Assembly (NCBI GenBank): GCA_025330725.1
Contig: JAIWND010000009.1
Location: 558,001-622,000 of the forward strand
Reading direction: 5' to 3'
DNA: 64,000 nt
Source: Chlamydoabsidia padenii
Lineage: Eukaryota > Mucoromycota > Mucoromycetes > Mucorales > Cunninghamellaceae
Each line of letters begins with the position of its first letter. Position 1 is the stretch's first letter. A program made the translations under genes and the position numbers. The notes under the pieces were generated by a model. The model ran no database searches. It saw only the letters and a program-made list of their open reading frames with translations, and was not told the origin of the DNA. Positions 22,493 to 35,294 of this stretch are shown in pieces.

Positions 22493-24109
22493 ATGTTACT
22501 ATCACAAACCTCCAGAAAACATTCGCTGCGGATCTTTGGTCGACACTTTACCCAATCAACAACACACTCTTATCAAGATTATTATCTCGCCAAAGCTTTT
22601 AAAGGTAAATGAAAGGAATACATTCTATACATATCCTTTCTTTTTGACTACAACATGTTTATTTATAACTAGATACCAATCTCCTTCGACTTCATCTAGA
22701 AAAGTCTAAACATCTTGTTGGTAAGTAATGGCCCTGCAATAACTAGTATGATACCTCAGGACACTCACCTTCTTTTATCAAGGCGCGCGTAGCTCTAGGG
22801 GGACTCGTGCCGAAAATGAAGATCGTTACAGGTTTGTCACACTGGAACTTCCTGAAGGGGATGCTTTACGAACAATGAAAAGGGAAGCAAACAGGGCTTA
22901 CTTTGGGATCTTTGATGGGTAAGTAAAAACAGTGGGAGAGGGAAGACTAGTTATCTAACCAACAAGTTGACTCTGTCATGCTATTAGACACGGTGGACCA
23001 GTGATATCCGATTGGCTTGCGGCAAAATTACATGAAAAGATTGAAACAGTATCGTTGAATGATTTACCAGGTATTTTAACAGCATTACGAGCCTACCGTG
23101 GCTACTTTCGTCGATTCCCTATTCCTGCCGTGCTTCGTAACTTGGTCGGTGACACTGGACAGCCTTTAACCACCGCACTCCCTAGTTTATCTATCGAACA
23201 ACGCCTGACATTGGGATTCCTTCAAGCCGATACAGAATGTCTATTGAACCTTCCGAACGAAAACAACGACCCACACCAGGCTAATGAAGGATCTACTGGA
23301 AGTGTGGCCATTCTGGAACCTCACGATGACAAGCCTTTTTGGGAAAGCGAAGTTTATGATATCATTGTAGGTCATGTAGGAGATACTAGGTAAATAAGGA
23401 TTCCAACCTTTTGACTGATCTTTTACATGAATTAACATTGACATGTTTCTCTCTTTTTTTTTTTTTTTTGGGTAGGATTCTTCTTTGTGACGCCAATTCA
23501 GGGGAAGCAATGGTACTGACAAGTGGGGATCATCATCCAAGTAATCCTTTGGAACACGAACGGTTGCGGAAATATGCAGGTTTTGTCACCACAGATTCTT
23601 GGGGGGACGATCGGATTATGGGTATGTTGGCAACAAGTCGTGCGTTTGGGGATGCCAAATTGAAACGATACGGTGTCTCGGCTGAACCGGATGTGATCCG
23701 ACATACAATAAAAAAAGAAAATCCAGCAGCTTTTATGGTAAAGATGAATGTATATATGTATAATCCGTGCTCTAATCCTCCTTTTTCTTTTCTTTTTGTA
23801 GGTTTTGGTGACGGATGGTATCACTTCAATCATGTCTGATCAGGAAATCGTGGACTTTGTAAGTACATGCACACTTTATTGAAATCAGGTACTCAATCAA
23901 CTTTTTCGAAATAGGTCAAGGAAAAGAAAGATCCCACATCTTCGGTGCTTCGACTGGTAGACGCTGCTGATCAACTTCATTCAGAAGACAATGTAACTGC
24001 TGTGGTGGTCCGACTAAAGGAATGGGGTACCCGGATGCATGATTATACTCAGGACTTGCGGAAATATAGATTAGCAAACTCTAGTATGAGTAATAGACAG
24101 TCGTGGTAA
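22493..24109 (+). CDS. Mitochondrial PP2C-type protein phosphatase (Ptc5/Ptc6-like)
   Basis: Metal-dependent Ser/Thr phosphatase. Exon 1 (22493-22604) encodes MLLSQTSRKHSLRIFGRHFT, basic and hydroxylated with no acidic residue, a good mitochondrial presequence, which points to the Ptc5/Ptc6 group acting in the matrix (pyruvate dehydrogenase or mitophagy control in yeast). PP2C motifs in order: GTRAENEDRY, YFGIFDGHGG (metal-binding Asp), VGHVGDTRILL, TSGDHHP, WGDDRIMGMLATSRAFGD, VLVTDGITSIMSDQEIVDFV and SEDNVTAVVV. About eight short introns interrupt the frame. Stop after RQSW. The catalytic core is complete; the exact subfamily is inferred from the presequence. Confidence 0.85.
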
Positions 24110-24580
24110 TAGATATCATTTGTAATTGTATTTTTTTTTAGTGTAGTTACTTGATAATAAACACTTTTATTTTTATTTGATTAATGATACTTGGAATAAC
24201 TAATGGGGGGGGTTGATTATATAGTGGATACCCATCGCATAAATGAAGAATACATCATGTTGCCTATTTCCTGGGTGTACACATGTTAAAACAGACCAAG
24301 ATCAAATAATATAAGACTAGTTTATTAAATTCACTATCAAAAGGTAGACAGGTATGATATAATGATAAAAGTACATTGTTAGATAGAGCTGGGGAAGATC
24401 AATAACTACTATTGGGTAGGAGGGGGGGGTATAAGTAGATGTATCAACGTAACTAGTGTGGGGTGGGGTGGGGGAATACATTAATGTCTACAGCTTCCTA
24501 ATGGTAAAAATACAACAGAATGGTGAGTAAGAGTTGTCTTTTTTTTTTTTTTTTTCCTCTCCATTTCCTTACCGCATGAT
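24110..24580. other. Convergent 3' intergenic region
   Basis: About 470 bp between converging genes. AATAAA-like signals occur at 24159-24164; the rest is AT-rich with G runs (24208-24213, 24421-24428) and a T run near 24539-24555. No gene seen. Confidence 0.4.
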
Positions 24581-27286
24581 TTAGTTGGATTCCATTTTGC
24601 AATTGTCATGATAATATTGACAACTATCACGATAAGACATCAATTCTCGAGCATTATTGTCGTAGAACTGTAAAAAGGGAGAGATAGTAAGTTATATGTT
24701 ACATGTACTTCAGTCCTCTTTACCTTGTATCCTTGGATCAGTTTATTCTTGAGTTTCTTATACGTAGTATAAGCATTATCCAAGTTTTGCAGAGCTATTT
24801 CCCGCCGTGACAATCCAGATCCATTGATAGCAGCGAGATAATCCCGATGAGTTTCAGTAATCAAACGCAGCAGTCGTCCTTGGTTTTCATCTTCTAGGTC
24901 GACCTTCATCAGAAAAGAGTCGTATTTCCTCAAGTTGTCCACAAAGAGGCCTTCAAATTGAGCAGGGTCGATCTTGATCACAGGAGATTTGGCAGTCAGT
25001 TCGGCGGCCTTTTTGAGTAAGGCAGGTGAGATATCGTCGGCGTTCGAGGTACGTTTGGCTTCGTCCTTGATCATCCTGCGCATCTTGCGGTGTTCCTCCA
25101 TTTCCATCACAAGTTCCTTCAATCGTTTTCCCAACACCTGGCGCCCTCCGTCGTCTTCTTCATATGGTACCGATCGTTCCAATTTGTCATCACTAAGCAT
25201 GAGTACATCGATGATCATGGTCCAATTTTTGAGATCCTTGTGTATATTGTTGTTCGTTTCTTCCACTGAATCGAGAGTCGCCCTGTGTTTTTCGCCTTGG
25301 GTTTTCAGTTGGTTTATCAACATTTGAGAAGGAGGTCGGGTAGATGCTAGATGATATACATGAAAGTAAGTAACTTTGATGGTATTCTATTGATGTTTTT
25401 TTTTTTTTTAATTTTTATTATTATTACCTTTGCTAAATCTTTGCCCCTTTTCCAAAGCATCGAGGGCCTCTTGCAGTAAGACCTTGTTAATAGATCTGGA
25501 TTGTATGATCTTCTCCCAAGCGTCGTATAATGCTTTGGAGCCACCTTCTTTTCGTACTTCCGCCGCTTGTTGTAAAAGTAGTTCCGGTAATCCGTTCTTC
25601 GTGTCATCAGTGTTGGCAAAGAGAGTAGCCGATAAATTTAAGGATTGCATTGTACTATGATCACCAATAAACATGATGAGTTTTTCCCTCCCTCCCTTAC
25701 CAGCTCTTTTTTTCTTCTTCTTCTTTCCATTATTACCTATCAAACACTTCAGTGAGTTCATCCAGTCGACCAATGATATCTTCCTTGATGATCCTTTCCT
25801 TCCTATCTACATAAACACTGGCAGCTTGATGGACAGCAAAAGGCACAAGTTTCTGGAAGAGAGGCAAACCAATGACAGGATGTGGCAACGAATCAGCGCG
25901 TTGTTCATTGTTGAGCATGAGAGAGACAGGATCGGTCACATCGACAGGTGCTTCAGGTTGTACCATTTCAGATTGTTGAATAGGAGGCAAAGCAGAAGGA
26001 GAAGGGATTTGCTCCAAGTAGATGACATCATTATCCTTGATAGCCCGAGCGAGATCTGTCTGGATGATTTGCTGGAGAGACTTGAGATCGTTGATGACGG
26101 TAGGACTGACCAATCGAAGAGGCATATCAAAGGCACGTTTGACATGTCCATTTGCCAGTTGTAGTCGCGCAATTTCTTCACCATACTTGTTTTTTGAGAT
26201 ACATTCACGCGATTTCCTAAACTGAGCAGCGGCGTTAAAGTGATGTGTTTTGACCTGCATGTGGTCTAGCCAGTGACGTGGGAAGACAGATTGGATGGAT
26301 GAGTTGGTGGCAAGTTCGTAAGCAGCGTCGTAAAAGTTGGCGATCTTGATAGCCAAGCGAGCAATCGTCCCATCACGAAGTTGATCCATTGCTGCTTTTT
26401 GCCAGACACATTCTTGAGCTTGACCCAACATGAGATTGATCAGAGTTTTGAGAGCATAACCGGACATGTCAATAGTAGGAGCGATACGCATTTCTGGAAT
26501 TACCACATCCTGAAGGTGTTTAAAGCAGCCAGCAGCGCTCTATCATCATTAAGAATAAAGAGAGTTAATAATCTCCTTCCTTGCAAAAGTGATGTATTCC
26601 CTTTTTCTTTCTTTTTTTTTTTTTTTTTTTGTTACCTTGAAGTGATTACACGCTCGTTTGACCCCTTCTGCTGATAATCGATTTTCAGAATTGCCTAGTT
26701 GACTATACATGGATCCAATAGAGTAAAGGACACAAGCCTTTTCATAATTCATATTACGATAAGATACTATGGTATTGATTAGTGACCGCTGCCCTACTCA
26801 ATACTATTGCTGTGTATTACCTGTTTTGCTTCCTTCTGGAGCAAACGCCAAACACCAAGGGAATTCAATACCAAGCTATATAAAGATAAAATGTTAGCAA
26901 AAGGAGAGAGGTCTTGTTATTCAATCCTGGAAACTTACGTCAATAGGGAATTTGGAGCCAATAAAGACCAATTGAGCATAATACCTAAAAAAAAAAGGGG
27001 AGGGTGAAGTTAGTATTATAGAATCAAGTGAGTACGAGACAACTTACTTGATGAGTCTGTTGAGAGCCTTTTCGTTAGATTCGACATAGATGCAGTCGTT
27101 TCGAAGTTCATCCAAAAGCCTAAAGTCGTCAGTGTACAAGTCTGGATGCTCAGCATAACCATTCAAGATGTATCCCCTAAGATAAGGCGTCCAAGTGATC
27201 TTTTCCGTTCGTTTAACTTCACCACCAAGCATATTAGAAGTTATAGTTACAGAAGGTGAGTTGGGAGGAGAGCCATGGTAAGACAT
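24581..27286 (-). CDS. Bro1-domain protein, PalA/Rim20 (ALIX) type
   Basis: Scaffold that binds ESCRT-III Snf7 through its Bro1 domain; PalA/Rim20 recruits the PacC/Rim101 factor for ambient-pH signalling at endosomes. About nine exons give roughly 760 residues. The Bro1 domain shows [43 protein letters not shown], a long [21 protein letters not shown] stretch and [13 protein letters not shown]. Next come SLNLSATLF (matching the L.LP.SL.ALE element that opens the V domain), [17 protein letters not shown] and long helices to the end. The protein stops at HDNCKMESN directly after the V domain, without the Pro-rich tail of Bro1 or ALIX, which favours PalA. An in-frame ATG at 27310 is an alternative start. 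Confidence 0.8.
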
Positions 27287-27473
27287 TTTCAAACACAACA
27301 AGCAAGCCAAGAAGGAGGAGTGTACGAGATAATTGTATAAAGGAAGAAAAGAGAGGAGAGTGAGTCTTTTTTTTTTTGTGACGATATTGCAAAAACTCCG
27401 TCATTTTTCATCGTTCTTTTTTTTTTTTTTTTTTTTTTCTCTTCCTTTACTATTTATTACTACTTTCTCACCC

Positions 27474-29277
27474 ATGATCCGAAGATGCTCCTCTCACTTA
27501 TTAGAGGATGATTTGTCACTGGATGGTCCTCAAACTGATCCTTCGGCTGCTCAATGGAATAACTTTGCGGCAATGGTGTCTAAACAAGCAGTAACAAAAG
27601 ATTCTCCCACCAAGGCACCTGTCACTTCACCTAATCATTCGACATCGACACGTAATCAACGACCCTTGACTTCCACAGTGGACGACAATCATCATCAACA
27701 TTATTATAATAATCGCCACACTTACAAGCAGCAACAGAAGCAACTCGGCCACAGTCCTCCTCAAACAGTTGATCTCAACTCGACCAGTTTGAACCTCTTC
27801 TCTGAACCTCCTCTATGCTTCTGTCAAAAGCTGGCCTCACGATCTGTAAGCGAAGAACACGGTGTGATCTACGATTGTCATAACATGTCGGGGGTGCTTA
27901 AACAAAAGATGTGTGGATTCCATGTCCATCAACAGGCTTGGCAAAGGATGGGTAACCAGGTCAAGACGAAACAGGTTGTGGATAAGGATGATCCTGAACT
28001 CTGGTCCTGTCCTTACTTTAACTTTACTTATTGTGTGGTCTTTCGGGTGACAAATCAAGCGAAAAAAGCCAGCCCTCTCCCACCTAGATGTTTTTGCAAC
28101 AAACGAACCATACTGACTGAATGCGATTACAACTCTAAACACCGAATCTGTTTTGTGTGTCCTCTAAACAAATGTAACTGGATGCTTTGGGCTGAACAAG
28201 TGGCCTTTTTGCGACGAACGACTCCTCAACATGTTACGACCTCGACAGATGATACAAAGGCTATATCAGGATTACTATCAACAGCAGGCACTATACCCCA
28301 ACAACACTCTTCATCGACTGCGACATCAACTAATCGGGAACAACATTCCTTATGCCTTTTGACAGCATTGACAAAAAATAAAATGGATTCACTAAAACTC
28401 TTTGACTATGATTTACCATCAAGCAACACTGCCAGTAGCAATAACAGCACTATTGACGAGACGGATACTATGACTCACGATCACAAATTGGCATATTCAG
28501 GGGATGGTCAGCAACATGAGCAGAAATCAATCGATGAACTCTTATATGGATCACAATCTTCATACATTACTACCAATCAGGATTTGACAGCAACAATGAT
28601 GCCTCACGACACTATTAAACTTATACCAACTTCAGTCAGACGAAATACATTGGCAGTAAAGCACTCGGACGAAGATACACAACAAAAATCACCAACACCA
28701 CCACCACCGTCTTCTCATGTCACACCTCTTCCTCAAGACGCTCTTTGGGATCACATCCACCAACAACACATTCTCATCAACAGTTTACAAGAACAAGGTG
28801 CTGAACGGATTCGCGAAATGGGCCAACTACAAAAGACGGTATTCTCTATACAACAAGAAAACGACAGTCTCAAGGTATCATTGGAAAAATTAAAAAAGCA
28901 AATGCAGAACACCATTGACACGGAAACGAAACTACGCCAAATGGATCAACAAAAAGTATCTTGTTTGGAGGTGGCGCTCGAAAACTTGCTGGAGGAAAAC
29001 ACCCAACTGGTCGCGGAAATGGGAAAAAAGCATACAGTGCCGGTGCCCATAGTTTCCAAATGCCAAGTCTGTTACAATGTTGATGTTGAATGTGCCCTTG
29101 TGCCTTGCTTCCATGCTAGTAAGTTGCATAAACGGAAGGGAAAGAACATGACCCTTTTTATTAACCCTTCTTTTCTCTTTTTATATAGTTTACTGTATGT
29201 CTTGTGCTCACAAGGTGAAGATATGTGCCATTTGTAGAGTGCCGAAACTCTCGATCCAAAGGGTGTACCTGGGCTAA
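27474..29277 (+). CDS. RING finger protein with tandem GRF-like zinc modules
   Basis: Two exons (27474-29118, 29189-29277), 577 residues. I do not recognise a named orthologue. At about residues 105-235 two related Cys/His modules occur: LCFCQKLASRS...CGFHVHQQAW and RCFCNKRTILT...FVCPLNKCNWMLWAEQ. Both resemble GRF-type zinc fingers, which bind single-stranded nucleic acid. A low-complexity linker, then a coiled coil near residues 435-525, precede a C-terminal RING: KCQVCYNVDVECALVPCFHA, YCMSCAHKVKICAICR. The intron lies inside the RING and joins in frame (Ala-Ile). RING plus coiled coil suggests a self-associating ubiquitin ligase. The start is the first ATG after a long T tract. Confidence 0.6.
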
Positions 29278-29736
29278 TTTATGCACCTTTGGTCTCTCGT
29301 TTATTTTTATGTTTATTTTTTTTATATGTATATACACAGATCCTATAAAACATACATTTATTTATCCCTCTTACTTTCCTGGTATTATATCTTTTAGCTA
29401 TATATATATTTATCCATTCATCATAATAAAAACCATTCATTTGTATCTACCTGTCACTACTTTGTGTGTCCCTATATAGTAACCATTTGTGATGTTACGG
29501 AAGGAGATCTCATTTCCATGTGACTTGAGAAACGATGGATCCAATTAGATCTCTCTAATTCTCCAACAAAAGAAAATACTTTGATTCCGACCCTTTGTCT
29601 TTTTTTTTTTTTTTCCCTCTTCTTCCAACTTCTTCACTTCTTTTAAATCATTACCACCCCTCTCTCTTCCCTCTTTGATTTAGTCAATCCTCTTGTGTAG
29701 CTAATCCGACTTTGACTACTCGGTTTTAGTGAAACA
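29278..29736. promoter_or_regulatory. Intergenic region and promoter of the Myb gene
   Basis: 460 bp with the 3' UTR of the RING gene, AT-rich sequence with TATA-like repeats at 29398-29410 and a CT-rich leader (29595-29690) before the Myb start codon, the usual look of leaders in this window. No gene seen. Confidence 0.4.
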
Positions 29737-32322
29737 ATGGTAAGTACAGGGGTTACATCATTACTCACTCACACACTCACTCGTCTTTTTGTTAAATATA
29801 TATCCTCCCTCTAGTTTGAACACCTTTACGGTTATGGGCAGCAACAAGAACAAAAGCAACAACAAGGAAATAACGACAAACCTTTACATTCTTTTGGGAC
29901 TGAAACGTACGATTATGGCGGCACTTTGACCGACGTTCATTCTACAACTGGCTCTTTACCAGCTTTTGCCTTCTTATCTCAACACTCGGCATTACCTTCT
30001 CAGTTACATCTTCAGGTAAGACTTATCTGAGCAATGATATCGGAACAAACCGTTGTGATAAAAAAAAAAAAAATAAGGGTCCACTACCATACAGTATAAC
30101 TGAACTAACTTGTTTCTTTAATCTTTTAGGAATGTCATACATTTAATGGATTCTCACACGATACCACCAGTAACACCAATGACACCGGGTCAGACAATAA
30201 TCTTAATGGACACGACAATCAACGCTCTTCAAGTATGGATGATCATAATTCAGGTCTAGGTCATTTCAGTGCCTTTGAATCGGTAAGTCATCTTTGTTTG
30301 TTTGTATAAAGAATGTACTAATATAGTTGCTTTTTGTGCTTGTTTTAGTTGGATCAACACGATATGGGAGACGCCACCTTCTCAATACCCCATCTCTATC
30401 ATCAGGTCGATATCAGCAGTATTGTACACAGTCCTGTTTTGGCTGTACCTGAATTACCAACAACGTTACCACCACTCCATTCACCTACCGCCGTCCTTCC
30501 ACAAACATCATCTGCTACAACAACAACACCAACGCCAACATCAACATCGACATCAACCACTTCCGTCATTCCAGCCGACAATCTTCCGGCATCCAAGAAA
30601 CAACGATTGGCTCGTGGCTTCCGAGAGCGGGCTCCATGGACGGCTGAAGAAGACAACCTGTTGCGCCTGGCCGTTCAATTGTATGGTGACAAGACTGAAA
30701 AATGGGCCAAGATCGCGGCATGTGTACAAGGCCGAACCAACAAGAATTGCCGAAAACGATGGTTCCACTCACTCGATCCTTCGCTACGAAAAGGTGCTTG
30801 GACTGATGAAGAAGATCGACTGCTACGAGAAGGTGTTAAGAAATTCCCCAACCAATGGAGCAAGATTGCCGATCTACTGGAAGGCCGGACGGATGATCAA
30901 TGTGCGAAGCGATGGCGTGAAAGCTTGGACCCTACTATTGACCGATCGGATTGGACTCTGGCCGAAGACTTGCGACTGGCGGATAAGTTTGAAGAATATG
31001 GCTCCCAATGGCAGAAGATTGCGCAATATTTTGATGGTCGACCTGGCTTACATTGTCGGAATCGGTGGCGTAAACTCCAACGTATCTCTCAAATCAAAAA
31101 GGAAAAGGAACGATCTTCACTCTATCTCTCTTCTTCACCCGCCGACGGGAATGATAATAAATTTACTACAACAACAACTACAACAACAAGGAATAATAGT
31201 CACTCGGGGACGAAATCAAATAGCTCTTCAACACCGTTTATCAATATGGGGCCTGACGAATCGATCACAACACGATTCCACCATCACCATCTGAATGGAT
31301 CACTCAACTCGACAACATCAAATGGTATTAATATAGTAACTTCAGCACCACAACAATCATCTTCCGCCAATCTCACAGCATCCATATCAGCACTAATATC
31401 ATCGTCATCTACGACTCCTTCATCAATATCCTCAATGACAGAATCATCATCATCACCGTCTCCTTCCACCATGACCAGAAGTATTGTACCACTATCACAG
31501 CATCAATCATTCCATACCACATCTCGACCTCAACACACAGTAACAACAACACCATCATCAACAACCTCGTCCAACACAACAACCACCTTTAACTCAATAA
31601 ATGATCGGCGGCAACAAGACTACGAAGCACCTGAACCTCTTGGTCACTTGAATCCATATGGGTGCGATGTTCCTGGTTGCTATGATACATTTAGTCAATC
31701 AAGCGAACTTTTTTATCATATGAAGAATGTCCATCCTGATCTATCTGGTGTGGCCAAACCTTACCGATGTGCAGTGGTGAATTGCCCCAAAAAGTACAAG
31801 AACATCAATGGATTACAGTATCATCTCAGGGATGCTAAAGGCACTTCTGGTCATGCTCTGGCCATCTCTACTTCACCTCCACTTGAAAACCACCAAGGGG
31901 AACAACTTCTCACTCCTACTCCCACAACAGCAACAGCAACAACAACAATAGCTGACACCACTAACAACAACAAAAAGGACAAGGATGACGATGCTCAACT
32001 GAATGATGTGCTAATGGACAACAATTCTTGCCGAAACGAAATGGGATTTGATCGGCTTTTCACATGTCCCATGATCGATTGTAAAGAATCATTTTCAACA
32101 CTTCAAAATCTACGATTGCATCAGGATCATCAACATAGTAATCCTTTCCAATTAGCTGCCATCACTGCCTTGACAAATCCTTTGGTCGAATCTTGTTTAC
32201 TGCAACAACCAACTGTATCCTCTACATCACAACAACAACAACAACAGCAACAGCAACAATCACAACAGCAACAACAACAATTCCGTATCAGCAGGGAAAA
32301 GTGGATTATGGAATCCGTATGA
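29737..32322 (+). CDS. Three-repeat Myb protein with C-terminal C2H2 zinc fingers
   Basis: Probable nuclear transcription factor. Four exons (29737-29739, 29815-30015, 30130-30282, 30349-32322) give 776 residues; the first coding exon is the ATG alone. Three SANT/Myb repeats lie at about residues 205-360: APWTAEEDNLLRLAVQLYGD, GAWTDEEDRLLREGVKKFPN and SDWTLAEDLRLADKFEEYGS, each ending in KxxxQRW-like helices (KRWFHSLDP, KRWRESLDP, NRWRKLQR). The order recalls Bas1 and SNAPc-type Mybs. A Thr/Ser-rich region then leads to C2H2-like fingers: CDVPGCYDTFSQSSELFYHM, CAVVNCPKKYKNINGLQYHL and CPMIDCKESFSTLQNLRLHQ. A Gln tract is near the C-terminus. DNA binding by both modules is inferred. Confidence 0.82.
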
Positions 32323-32609
32323 CATTTGGCGGACGGATGAAATAATACAACTTGATTAGTATAGGTTTATCATCTGTCCACCCCCTTCTCTAGTTATCCC
32401 AACCCCACCCCCTTCATTATTATTGTACCATAGTCATTGTTTTACCTTTTATACACTAGTCTAGCTTCACTTTTTTTTTCAATGTGTTTCCCAACTGGGG
32501 TGATACAGACATATCTAATAAAATGAATCTTCTTGATTTGATCTTTTTATGAATCTCATTGTGTCGCATACAGTGTTTCCGGAATTACTTGTCGCACCTG
32601 AAAAAATCA

Positions 32610-32780
32610 GCCTATCCTGAATTTTGCGCATCAAGAGAGGTAACTGGGTTTGAAATAAAATGGGGGGGGGAGGCTTGACTAGAAAAATGTTATTCTCCCA
32701 ATTTTTTCTCTTTTCTTCCTTTCTTCATCCTACCATCGTCCACTCATCGTCATAACTATGTCTCTTATCCATTCATCCTT
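32610..32780 (+). repeat. MULE-type terminal module, copy 1 (left)
   Basis: Begins GCCTATCCTGAATTTTGCGC and runs through the first codons of the transposase (ATG at 32758). Compared with the other copies it lacks about 16 bases (TAAGGATTTTACCAGT). It contains a G run and the block GAGGCTTGACTAGAAAAATG. Confidence 0.8.
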
Positions 32781-35149
32781 AGAATTGCTCAAACGCACGA
32801 CCGGTCCTGTCGCCCCCTTTGATTCGGTATGCCCTTCCACCAAGACTATCCCACGCCGTGATTGGGACTTATTCCTTCAACGTGAACAGGGACGCACCAA
32901 TGTCGACTTTTACAACCGTACCAATGGAGCGGCTAGAAAACGAAACCGTGTCTTCTTGGAATTATTTGGAAACCATGACGTTACGGTATATGTGGCTCCT
33001 GAAACTCACACGGCAAATGAATTGGATGTAACCAGCCCATCTTCCGCGAGTGATGCGCCTGCCCGTCAAGTGAAAAGACGTAACGTCAAGAAGATGTTTT
33101 CGGAAGTAAGTCTAGTATATGATAAAAATTAGTACACTAATGATGGCACTTATTGATTTAATTTTAGATATACCAGTGTCAGCGGTATCCTAAACCCAAA
33201 CCAACTACATCGACTTCTACCAACGTCAATCGCAGGCTTGATACGATTCCATGTGGTTGTACCGCATCTATTAAGGTGACTTCGACCTCGGACGATCCAT
33301 CCATTATTAATGTCGTATATGATTGGAATCATGTTGGTCACGTTCCCGGCAGTGTGGAAAACATGGCGTCTGCTCCTATTAGTCGCGCGATGCTCGCTTG
33401 GCCCTAAAGAAATTGGTGGAAAGCAAGATGAATTGGATCACCATCAAGCACCTGCTCCGTCAAGACACTATAAGCCTTGGAATAATGCTGGACATGGAGG
33501 ACAACGCCAATATCGAAGAGTCGATGCGCTTGACATATGTATGACTCAGTGTACTATGCGATGACCAATCATATGACGAAGGTTGCTCGACTTTACGACA
33601 ATCTATCAACCAGTCTCGGCAAATGGGACACCAAGATTACTGCATCTGGTGGGCACTGCTTCGCGAAAAACTTGGATGCCATCGACGAAGGTATGTTTTT
33701 GTTTGCCTTCTGCTCTGAGTGGCAACTAAATGTAAGTGTTAAAGCAGCAAACAGAAACACATATCATTGTTGCTAACATTCTCTCATCTGGTGTATGTGG
33801 AATGGAGTGTCTACGAAAAGATGGCAGGGTCTTATGCATGGATTCTACTCATGGTACTTGCGTCTCCAACTTGGGGGTGAAGTGTCATCTATACACTTTG
33901 GTGGTCAGGTCATCTGCGACTGGCAAAGGTCAGCCCGTGTGCTTCATGATCACCAATCATGCTGGCTCTTATCCTGTCAAGTTTTGGTTGGAATGGCTTC
34001 GTCAAGATCTGGACTTCACACCTCGGCAAATCATGATCGACAACTCTGATGCGAAGATGGCTGGGATCAAGGAAGCTTATGGTGAAGACGTAAAGGTTGT
34101 GCTCTGCCATTGGCATATCTTGAAGGCATGGAGGCAGGTAAGTTTCTTGTGGGAAGGAGAACGGGGGGGGAGGGCATAGAACATAGCTTAGCACGTAATA
34201 CCTTAGTGTAGTTTTATACTGTATGATGGGTTAGTGTTTTGATGTTATAAAAAGTGTAGTATTGACAATAAAAACCTTCCCTACATTTAAAACCATGTCG
34301 TTTTTTATATGTTGATATAATAGTGCGACTTTGACATCCGTACCAACAACTATGTCGAAAGTTGGCACCGAACTTTGAAGGAAGTGTATCTCCAGAAACT
34401 TTGTTCTCGGCGGGTCGATGTGCTGGTGTACGTCCTGATGGAAATGGTGCTCCCTGATTTTATGGCGGATTGTGTCAAGACTGGTGCTCTTTTCCAAAGT
34501 GGTGTGTTGACGATTGCAGAAAAACGACGAAGACTGGCAAACAACATTGACGGTAAAACAATTGATTTTTTAACAGCAGAAAAAGATTCTTTTTTTTTTT
34601 AACAAAGCATTGTCTTTAATTAGCTGATGATGCCTTGGAAATGATCAACATTGATGTACCTGGCATAATCAAGGTAAAATCCTTCGATTTGGAAAGCACA
34701 AGTGTCTACGACATCACCATCACCAACGACGGAAACATGATGATTGGTTGCTCATGCCCATCTTTCCTCCAAAGTGAAACAAGATGCAAGCATATGTTTC
34801 TTGTGAACAGGATCTATCAGATCTTATTCCCTGATATTACTCATCAACAACAACATGCCATCAACACCAGCGAAGCACCACCCACAAGCGACCAAGCCAA
34901 TGATCCCAATGAAGTTGCCAGAGCTGTCTAATCTTTAAAAGTCAAAAGCAAATACTATACTAACTTATGTCTATTTCTAGTCTTAACACCAATAGCGACA
35001 GATTGCACGATCTAATGTCAAGTATTAGATACGATGATGGGGGTGCTTCTAAAATATTGCATGCCGCGGAGATGTTGACGAATGCTTGGTCATCTTTGAA
35101 GGATGCCGAATACCCTATGCGACAAAATAATCACCAAAGACGATATTAG
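32758..35149 (+). pseudogene. MULE transposase with SWIM zinc finger, decayed
   Basis: DDE transposase of the Mutator-like (MULE) group. Exon 1 (32758-33105) starts MSLIHSSLELLKRTTG; exon 2 starts at 33168. Recognisable blocks: LCMDSTHGT (first catalytic Asp), QIMIDNSDAKMAGI (second Asp), VVLCHWHILKAW, TNNYVESWHRTLK (likely catalytic Glu region) and CSCPSFLQSETRCKHMF, a SWIM CxC..CxH finger. The frame is broken: a TAA at about 33405, with the reading continuing in another frame after an extra CG; a further shift near 33535 (TATG repeated); and a third near 33745. The usual stretch of about 100 residues between CHWH and TNNYVES is missing. This copy cannot make a full enzyme. Confidence 0.82.
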
Positions 35150-35233
35150 GTTTTTTTTTCCAAATCAAATAGTATAGCTTTATTATTATTATGTATCAAT
35201 AAAACAAAATAAAACATAAATACAACTGGAGAC

Positions 35234-35236
<3 letters not shown>

Positions 35237-35294
<58 letters not shown>
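35237..35294. repeat. AT/GT dinucleotide microsatellite
   Basis: An AT run of about 16 units passes directly into about 12 GT units, just downstream of the MULE frame. It explains the low complexity here and marks neutral, non-coding DNA. Confidence 0.95.

Noticed and set aside
27333..27473. Upstream extension of the RING protein frame
   Set aside because: Encodes a run of Phe from a T tract in the leader; ATG at 27474 is the better start.
30302..31294. 330-codon open frame overlapping the Myb gene
   Set aside because: Alternative frame of the Myb repeats (reads WAK/KR helices out of register) and begins before an intron acceptor; the Myb frame explains the DNA.
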